From: Laribacter hongkongensis DSM 14985
GTDB taxonomy: Bacteria > Pseudomonadota > Gammaproteobacteria > Burkholderiales > Aquaspirillaceae
Assembly (NCBI RefSeq): GCF_000423285.1
Contig: NZ_AUHR01000007.1
Location: forward strand, 62,001 to 126,000
DNA length: 64,000 nucleotides
Direction: 5' to 3'
Each line of letters starts with the position of its first letter. Position 1 is the first letter of the stretch. Under the pieces are notes generated by a model. It saw only the letters and a program-made list of their open reading frames with translations. It was not told where the DNA came from and searched no databases. The translations under genes were made by a program, and so were the position numbers. Positions 59,124-64,000 of the stretch are shown here, one piece after another.

Positions 59124-60104
59124 ATGACCACGACCCGTGCCATCCGCTTTGCCCAGACAGGCGGCCCGGACGTGCTGGACTGGCAGGCCGTCGGGCTGCC
59201 GGCTCCGGCAGCCGGCGAAGTGACGCTGCGCCACACCGCCATCGGCCTCAACTACATCGACACCTACCACCGCAGTGGCCTGTACGCGCTGCCGTTGCCT
59301 TCCGGGATCGGGCTGGAGGCTGCCGGCGTGGTCGAGGCCGTCGGTGCCGGCGTGACAGAATTCAGGATAGGTGATCGCGTCGCCTATGCCGGAGGCATTT
59401 GCGGTGCCTACAGCGAACGCCGCAACCTCGCCGCTGACGTGCTGGTGCCGCTGCCGGATACGGTCAGCGACGAAACGGCAGCGGCCAGCATGCTGGCCGG
59501 CATGACCGCGCAGTACCTGCTCAAGCGCACCCGTCCGGTCGGCACCGGCGACACCCTGCTGTGGCACGCTGCAGCCGGCGGGGTCGGCCAGATTGCCGTG
59601 CAGTGGGCCAGGGCACTGGGCGCCACCGTGATCGGCACGGTCGGGTCGGAAGACAAGGCCGCCATCGCCCGCTCGCTTGGCTGCGACCACGTGATCAACT
59701 ACCGCGAAGAAGCATTTGCGCCGCGCGTGCGCGAGCTGACGCAGGGCCGCGGCGTGCCGGTGGTGTTTGATTCGGTCGGTGCCGCCACCTTCGAAGGCTC
59801 GCTCGACAGCCTCGCCCCGCGCGGCATGCTGGTCAGCTTCGGCAATGCTTCGGGTGCGGTGCCGCCGGTGTCGCCCAACGTGCTGGCCGCCAAGGGCTCG
59901 CTGTACCTGACCCGTCCGCGGCTGGCCGACTACACCGCCACCCGTGCGGAACTTCTGGAAACCGCTGCCGATCTCTTTGCCGTGATCAGCAGCGGCCAGG
60001 TCCGCATCAGCATCGGCCAGCGCTACGCCCTGCAGGATGCCGCACAGGCCCACCGCGACCTGGAAGCGCGGCGCACGACCGGTTCCACCGTTCTGCTACC
60101 CTGA
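59124..60104 (+). CDS. NADPH:quinone oxidoreductase, zeta-crystallin type
   Basis: A zinc-free medium-chain dehydrogenase/reductase of 326 residues. It has GLNYIDTYHRSGLYALPLPS, GIGLEAAGVVEAVGAGV, the NADPH loop LLWHAAAGGVGQIAVQWARALG and the quinone-reductase signature. It reduces quinones in the cytoplasm with NADPH. AGGAG stands 8 nt before the ATG. It is divergent from the H-NOX gene; a hairpin (CTGTC...GACAG, 60126-60141) follows. Confidence 0.93.
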   Translation: MTTTRAIRFAQTGGPDVLDWQAVGLPAPAAGEVTLRHTAIGLNYIDTYHRSGLYALPLPSGIGLEAAGVVEAVGAGVTEFRIGDRVAYAGGICGAYSERRNLAADVLVPLPDTVSDETAAASMLAGMTAQYLLKRTRPVGTGDTLLWHAAAGGVGQIAVQWARALGATVIGTVGSEDKAAIARSLGCDHVINYREEAFAPRVRELTQGRGVPVVFDSVGAATFEGSLDSLAPRGMLVSFGNASGAVPPVSPNVLAAKGSLYLTRPRLADYTATRAELLETAADLFAVISSGQVRISIGQRYALQDAAQAHRDLEARRTTGSTVLLP

Positions 60105-60229
60105 AAACCGGGCCCGCTCCGCTGCCTGTCCGCGCAGACAGCGGGTTGTGCCGCCGTCAGCCGGGCGCTAGAGTCGGGCCTTGCCCCGCAAGGGTGCCAG
60201 TCTTTCCAGTAGTTGAGTCCGGAGTTTCC

Positions 60230-61015
60230 GTGTTGACCACCGACCCCCTTTGGCAGGCGATCCGCGACGAAGTCGTGCGATCGGCCGAGCGCGAACCCCT
60301 GCTTGCCAGCTTCCTGCACATGACCGTGCTGCGGCACGCCTCGTTTGAGGACATGCTGGCCTTCCACCTGTCCAGCAAGCTGGTCTGCAACGTGATGGAC
60401 GGCCGCGCACTGGTCGAGCTGCTGCACGAGGCCTTTACCGAAGACCCGCACATCGTCGAAGCCGCGCGCGCCGACCTGACCGCCTGCTACGACCGCGACC
60501 CGGCCTGCGAGGCCTACTCGACGCCGCTGCTGTACTACAAGGGCTACCACGCCCTGCAGTGCTACCGCGTCACCCACTGGCTGTGGGGCGCCGGGCGCGA
60601 TGCGCTGGCGCTGTTCCTGCAAAACCGCATTTCCGAATCCATGGGCGTCGACATCCATCCGGCCGCCCGGTTCGGCGAAGGCATCCTGCTCGACCATGCC
60701 ACCGGCTTTGTCGCCGGCGAAACTGCGGTGGTCGGCGACAACGTGTCGATCCTGCAAGGCGTGACGCTGGGCGGCACCGGCAAGCAGTCGGGCGACCGCC
60801 ATCCGAAGATCGGTGCCGGTGTGCTGCTGGGCGCCGGTGCCAAGATCCTCGGCAACATCAGCCTCGGCGAAGGCGTCAAGGTCGGTGCCGGCAGCGTGGT
60901 GCTGAGCGACGTGCCGCCACACGTGACCGTGGCCGGCGTACCGGCGCGCATCGTCGGCCAGACGGCCGAATCGATGCCCGCCCTGGAAATGAACCACCGC
61001 ATCGATTACCCGTGA
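60230..61015 (+). CDS. cysE: Serine O-acetyltransferase
   Basis: CysE makes O-acetylserine for cysteine synthesis. The 261-residue protein has the N-terminal helical domain (LTTDPLWQAIRDEVVRSAE) and the left-handed beta-helix with VDIHPAARFGEGILLDHATG, GVTLGGTGKQSGDRHPKIG and AGSVVLSDVPPH. The catalytic His/Asp (DIHP, DHATG) are present. Start GTG at 60230, 5 nt after GGAG; TTG 60233 is an alternative. Its stop overlaps the next gene (GTGA). Confidence 0.95.
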   Translation: MLTTDPLWQAIRDEVVRSAEREPLLASFLHMTVLRHASFEDMLAFHLSSKLVCNVMDGRALVELLHEAFTEDPHIVEAARADLTACYDRDPACEAYSTPLLYYKGYHALQCYRVTHWLWGAGRDALALFLQNRISESMGVDIHPAARFGEGILLDHATGFVAGETAVVGDNVSILQGVTLGGTGKQSGDRHPKIGAGVLLGAGAKILGNISLGEGVKVGAGSVVLSDVPPHVTVAGVPARIVGQTAESMPALEMNHRIDYP

Positions 61016-61611
61016 TACCGCATTTCGTCTACCTGCACGGCTTTTTGTCGAGCCCGGCCTCGGCCAAGGCCGAATGCCTGCGCCACCATCTGGCCGCCGC
61101 CGGACTGGCCGACCGCTTCCACGCCCCGGTGCTGCCGGTGGACCCGCTGCTGGCACTGCTGGAAACCGAAGCCACGCTGGTCAACCTCGACGGTGCGCCG
61201 TTCGTACTGGTGGGCTCCAGCCTTGGCGGCTTTTACGCCGAAGTGATGGCCGAGCGCTGGCAGGCTCCGGCCGTGCTGGTCAATCCGGCCGTCCATCCCT
61301 GGCGCCACGCCGGCTTGCTGGTCGGCAAACACACGCACTACCACAGCGGCGAAGAGGTGGAAGTGACGCCGGCCCATCTGGCCACGCTGGCCGAAGCCGA
61401 GCCTGCCCGCATCACGCCCGCGCTTTACTGGCTGCTGGCCTGCACCGGGGACGAAGTGCTGGACTGGCAGGCGGCGGCCAGCCGGTTTGCCGGCTGCCGG
61501 CAAACGGTGCGAGAAGGCGGCGACCACGGTTTTCCGTGGTTTGCCGACTATCTTGACGACATCGTGGCGTTTGCCGTTGCCGCCACGCAGCCCCGCGCAC
61601 AAGACCTCTAG
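61012..61611 (+). CDS. YqiA-like esterase, alpha/beta hydrolase
   Basis: A 199-residue hydrolase. It starts IPHFVYLHGFLSSPASAKAE and has the nucleophile S70 in GSSLGGFYAE, then the C-terminal His in REGGDHGF. It resembles E. coli YqiA, an esterase of uncertain physiological substrate. Start GTG at 61012 overlaps the cysE stop (GTGA), so it is translationally coupled. Confidence 0.9.
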   Translation: MIPHFVYLHGFLSSPASAKAECLRHHLAAAGLADRFHAPVLPVDPLLALLETEATLVNLDGAPFVLVGSSLGGFYAEVMAERWQAPAVLVNPAVHPWRHAGLLVGKHTHYHSGEEVEVTPAHLATLAEAEPARITPALYWLLACTGDEVLDWQAAASRFAGCRQTVREGGDHGFPWFADYLDDIVAFAVAATQPRAQDL

Positions 61612-61712
61612 CCTATCCGGCGGTATGGCCCCGGAAGGCCTGGCCGTACGGTACGGACGGCATGCTCCCGGCCCGGAGTGCACCATCCGGTGCGTACGCC
61701 AGACGAACCTCC

Positions 61713-61786
61713 GGAAAGCGGAAAGCGGAAAGCGGAAAGCGGAAAGCGGAAAGCGGAAAGCGGAAAGCGGAAAGCGGAAAGCGGAA
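61713..61786. repeat. Tandem heptanucleotide repeat (GGAAAGC x10)
   Basis: Ten perfect copies of GGAAAGC (61713-61782) plus a partial GGAA. The array is between the convergent ends of the esterase and rlpA genes, not in a coding or promoter region. Copy number is likely to vary between strains by slippage. Confidence 0.97.
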
Positions 61787-61797
61787 CATCAAACAGG

Positions 61798-61824
61798 AAA
61801 AAAGCCGGCAGTGCCGGCTTTTTT
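61798..61824. terminator. Bidirectional terminator between yqiA-like gene and rlpA
   Basis: Perfect arms AAAAAAGCCGGCA (61798-61810) and TGCCGGCTTTTTT (61812-61824); it works in both directions, ending both convergent transcripts. Confidence 0.92.
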
Positions 61825-61850
61825 CATTGCTGCAAGACCGCGCCTGCGGA

Positions 61851-62777
61851 TCAGCTCATCACCAGTGCGGTGCCGAGCTTGAGCTGGTCGGCCACTTCAC
61901 GGGCACGGGCCGGCGTGACAAACGGGCCCAGACGCAGCTTGTAGAGGCCGTCATGGTTGACGACTTCCAGCCGGGCCGAACTGCCGCTGCCGGCCATCTG
62001 CTCGGCCAGACGCTGGCGCATGGCTTCGGCATTGCTGGGCGAACCGTAGGCACCCAGTTGCAGCCAGCTGCCCTTGGCGGGTACGGCTGACGCCGGCAAG
62101 GCCAGATCGTTGCCGGTGGCGGCCACCGGCATGATGCCCTTGTTGCCGGCCTTGGCCACGTCGATTGCCGGCTTGACGCCGTCGTTCGGCCAGACACGCT
62201 CGACCACCACGTCGGTACTGCCACGCTTGACGTAGCCCAGCTCGTGCGCAGCGGCGTACGAGAGGTCGATCAGGCGTCCCTTGTGGAACGGACCGCGGTC
62301 GTTGATGCGCACGATGACCGACTTGCCGTTCTTGACGTTGGTGACCCGGGCAAAGCTCGGGATCGGCAGCGTCGGATGCGCAGCAGTCAGTTCGTTCATG
62401 TCGTAGCGCTCACCGCTGGCGGTGCGGCGGCCATGAAACTTGTTGCCGTACCACGAAGCCTTGCCGCGGGCACGATAGGCCTTGCGCTCGACTTCCGGGG
62501 TGTAGCTGACGCCCATGACGCTGTAGGGGCGGTTGGCACTGGGGTGCAGCGGCTCATCAGCCAGCGCATCAACCAGCGACGGCTCGGTGGCCATCGACAA
62601 CAGGGCCAGCGGGTCCTGGTGCAGCGGGGAATTCCTGACCGGCTTGACCGCAGCCTGCTGGGCGCGGACGGACTGGGCAGAAGCGGATTGTGAAAACTTG
62701 GCGGCCGGCTGGGTACTGCCACAGGCGGCCAGGAGTGACGTGACTATCGCAAGCCACAGCCATCGCAAAGGCTTCAT
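61851..62777 (-). CDS. rlpA: Septal ring lytic transglycosylase RlpA, lipoprotein
   Basis: An outer-membrane lipoprotein (308 residues) acting on naked glycan strands at the septum. The lipobox is TSLLAACGS, the double-psi beta-barrel catalytic domain includes KASWYGNKFHGRRTASGERYD (in part) with NELTAAHPTLPIPSFARVTN and the catalytic IVRINDRGPFHKGRLIDLS, and the C-terminal SPOR domain (SWLQLGAYGSPSNAEAMRQRL region) binds septal peptidoglycan. The start 62777 follows AAGGAAAG; a longer in-frame ORF to 62888 was rejected. Confidence 0.95.
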   Translation of the reverse strand: MKPLRWLWLAIVTSLLAACGSTQPAAKFSQSASAQSVRAQQAAVKPVRNSPLHQDPLALLSMATEPSLVDALADEPLHPSANRPYSVMGVSYTPEVERKAYRARGKASWYGNKFHGRRTASGERYDMNELTAAHPTLPIPSFARVTNVKNGKSVIVRINDRGPFHKGRLIDLSYAAAHELGYVKRGSTDVVVERVWPNDGVKPAIDVAKAGNKGIMPVAATGNDLALPASAVPAKGSWLQLGAYGSPSNAEAMRQRLAEQMAGSGSSARLEVVNHDGLYKLRLGPFVTPARAREVADQLKLGTALVMS

Positions 62778-62864
62778 CGGCACTTTCCTTATGCTGTTGC
62801 GCGAAGTGCGCGGGTTGGCGTTCAGATTGGTTTTGTGAAAACCTTTCCTTTCAAAAACAAACAG

Positions 62865-62889
62865 ATTGTTTGATAAGCGATCAAACAAT
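62865..62889 (-). promoter_or_regulatory. Perfect AT-rich dyad between trmL and rlpA
   Basis: Arms ATTGTTTGAT (62865-62874) and ATCAAACAAT (62880-62889) with a 5-nt loop. Read on the minus strand it is followed by CTGTTTGTTTTTG, so it may terminate trmL; as DNA it could equally be an operator upstream of rlpA. Confidence 0.5.
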
Positions 62890-62933
62890 GTTGGACAAGG
62901 AACAATCGCTGCCTGCGTTGCATCCTGTCCGCT

Positions 62934-63398
62934 TCAGATGGCGCCGGCAAAGCCTTGCTGGCGCCATGCCTCGAACACGGTGACGGCCACCGCGTTGGAG
63001 AGATTCATGCTCCGCTGCCCCGGCAGCATAGGCAGCCGCAGGCGCTCGGAATCCGCGAAATCCGCCAGCACTTCGGCCGGCAGCCCTCGCGATTCGGGCC
63101 CGAACACCAGCACGTCGCCCGGAGCGAAAGCCAGTGCAAACGCCGGACGGCTCGACCTGGTCGTCATGGCCAGCATGCGCCGGCCCACCAAAGCCTGCCG
63201 ACAGGCGGCCCAGTTCTTGTGCACCGTCAGCGCGGCGTATTCGTGGTAGTCCAGACCGGCCCGGCGCAGTCGCGCATCCTCCAGCGGAAACCCGAGCGGC
63301 TCGACCAGATGGAGCTCGCAACCCGTGTTGGCACACAGGCGAATGATGTTCCCGGTATTGGGCGGGATCTCGGGTTCAAACAGGACGACGGCAAACAT
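62934..63398 (-). CDS. trmL: tRNA (cytidine/uridine-34 2'-O)-methyltransferase
   Basis: A SPOUT-class enzyme of 154 residues, MFAVVLFEPEIPPNTGNIIR, that methylates the wobble base of tRNA-Leu isoacceptors. The knot motifs LVFGPESRGLP and LPMLPGQRSMNLSNAVAVTV are intact. Length agrees with E. coli TrmL (157). ATG at 63396-63398 is the family start. Confidence 0.95.
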   Translation of the reverse strand: MFAVVLFEPEIPPNTGNIIRLCANTGCELHLVEPLGFPLEDARLRRAGLDYHEYAALTVHKNWAACRQALVGRRMLAMTTRSSRPAFALAFAPGDVLVFGPESRGLPAEVLADFADSERLRLPMLPGQRSMNLSNAVAVTVFEAWRQQGFAGAI

Positions 63399-63504
63399 AG
63401 CGGCGGATTGTGCAAGCTCATCAATGACTTGGTCAAGAAACGGCATGTACAGCATCGTCGTCCAACAGCACCGATCTGGCGGCAATCGCCCGGCTGGCGC
63501 CGGC

Positions 63505-64000
63505 TCAGCCCGGTTGCGCCCGCAGCCAGACCCAGCCTTCGACCCGGCCGGCACCGGCCCGTTTCAGGGCCCTGGCAGCGGCCGACAGCGTCGCGCCGGT
63601 GGTCAGGACATCGTCGACCAGCACGCAAGACTGCCCCGCCGGCAACGCGGCCGAAGCAAAGGCACCGGCCATGTTGCGCAGCCGCTGCCTCCGGCCCAGA
63701 CCGGCCTGTGGCGGCGTGTCCCGCACCCGGGACAGCACGTCGCAGACCGGCAGTCCGGTTGCCCGCGCCAGCAGGCCGGCCAGCTCGGCGCTGTGGTTGA
63801 AATCCCGCCCGGGATGCGCCCGCCGCGGCAGGGGCACCGGCACCAGCACCGCACCGGCCGGCAGGACCGGCGCGGCCGCCAGCATCAGGTACGCCATCAG
63901 GCCGGCCTGTTGCAGGTCACCACCGTACTTGCAGCGGTGCAGCACCGCCGACAGCGGCCACTGGTAGGCATGACCGGCATGCAGCGCATCAAAGGCCGGC
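63505..64000 (-). CDS. comF: ComF family phosphoribosyltransferase, N-terminus outside the window
   Basis: The C-terminal 164 residues are visible; the frame stays open to position 64000, reading PAFDALHAGHAYQWPLSAVL before LHRCKYGGD. The PRPP-binding motif CVLVDDVLTTGATL is intact, and VPVPLPRRAHPGRDFNHSAELA is typical of ComF. ComF is needed for DNA uptake, where it may act in single-stranded DNA processing. The missing part would contain the Cys4 zinc finger. Confidence 0.92.
   Translation of the reverse strand, partial: PAFDALHAGHAYQWPLSAVLHRCKYGGDLQQAGLMAYLMLAAAPVLPAGAVLVPVPLPRRAHPGRDFNHSAELAGLLARATGLPVCDVLSRVRDTPPQAGLGRRQRLRNMAGAFASAALPAGQSCVLVDDVLTTGATLSAAARALKRAGAGRVEGWVWLRAQPG

Noticed and set aside
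61713-61786. CRISPR array
   Set aside because: The units are 7-bp head-to-tail repeats without spacers, and there are no cas genes.

Overview
The window looks like a chromosomal segment of a high-GC betaproteobacterium, most probably of the order Neisseriales (Chromobacteriaceae/Laribacter-like). Three things point there. The dihydrolipoamide dehydrogenase carries an N-terminal lipoyl domain, as in Neisseria. A sigma-like/DUF3619, DUF3106 and RDD gene cluster is present. Many housekeeping proteins (IlvI, LeuA, LeuS) read as Neisseriales-like. This is judged from recalled protein resemblance, not from a search. I see no phage, insertion sequence, CRISPR array, rRNA or tRNA. The region is core chromosome with a few accessory-looking patches.

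Layout. 1-3155: ilvI-ilvH-ilvC on the minus strand (branched-chain amino acids). 3435-5111: sigma-like/DUF3619, DUF3106 lipoprotein and RDD membrane genes. 5207-8584: lytic transglycosylase and guanine deaminase, divergent from an AzgA-type purine permease. 8643-10761: TauE/SafE permease, YidB-like protein, AraC/methylguanine methyltransferase. 10890-12728: PhnA domain protein and the nadD-rsfS-rlmH operon. 12785-19424: a putative persulfide-responsive system, made of a BigR/SqrR-like ArsR repressor, a complete RND tripartite pump, a YgaP-type DUF2892 membrane protein and a rhodanese. 19475-27469: bepA and the pyruvate dehydrogenase operon aceE-aceF-lpdA. 27599-30724: a PAS-GGDEF-EAL protein. 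30727-32653: leuA, whose product carries an in-frame N-terminal helix-turn-helix-like domain, preceded by repeated TTGGAC motifs. 32955-39779: AraC regulator, hemerythrin-like protein, ampD, dcuC, M20 peptidase, kup. 39964-45699: small secreted protein, leuS-lptE-holA, patatin. 45760-51517: chemoreceptor, OxlT-like MFS, ROK kinase, yaeQ, XRE regulator beside an AT-rich operator-bearing patch. 51870-56831: doxX, nucleosidase, metH. 57142-60104: H-NOX with a soluble hybrid histidine kinase, divergent from a quinone oxidoreductase. 60230-64000: cysE, yqiA, a 7-bp tandem repeat, rlpA, trmL, comF (cut by the window end).

Two loci stand out. The first is the 12.8-19.4 kb sulfur-stress efflux locus: the repressor has two cysteines exactly 66 residues apart, as I recall for BigR/SqrR, and two related AT-rich operator candidates lie at the repressor promoter and at the efflux promoter. 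The second is the HTH-LeuA fusion with its elaborate leader, which suggests an isopropylmalate synthase that binds its own control region. The H-NOX/kinase pair and the GGDEF-EAL protein could also meet in NO and cyclic-di-GMP signalling, but nothing in the sequence links them directly. All functional statements come from reading the translated sequence and recalled family knowledge; no search was run.
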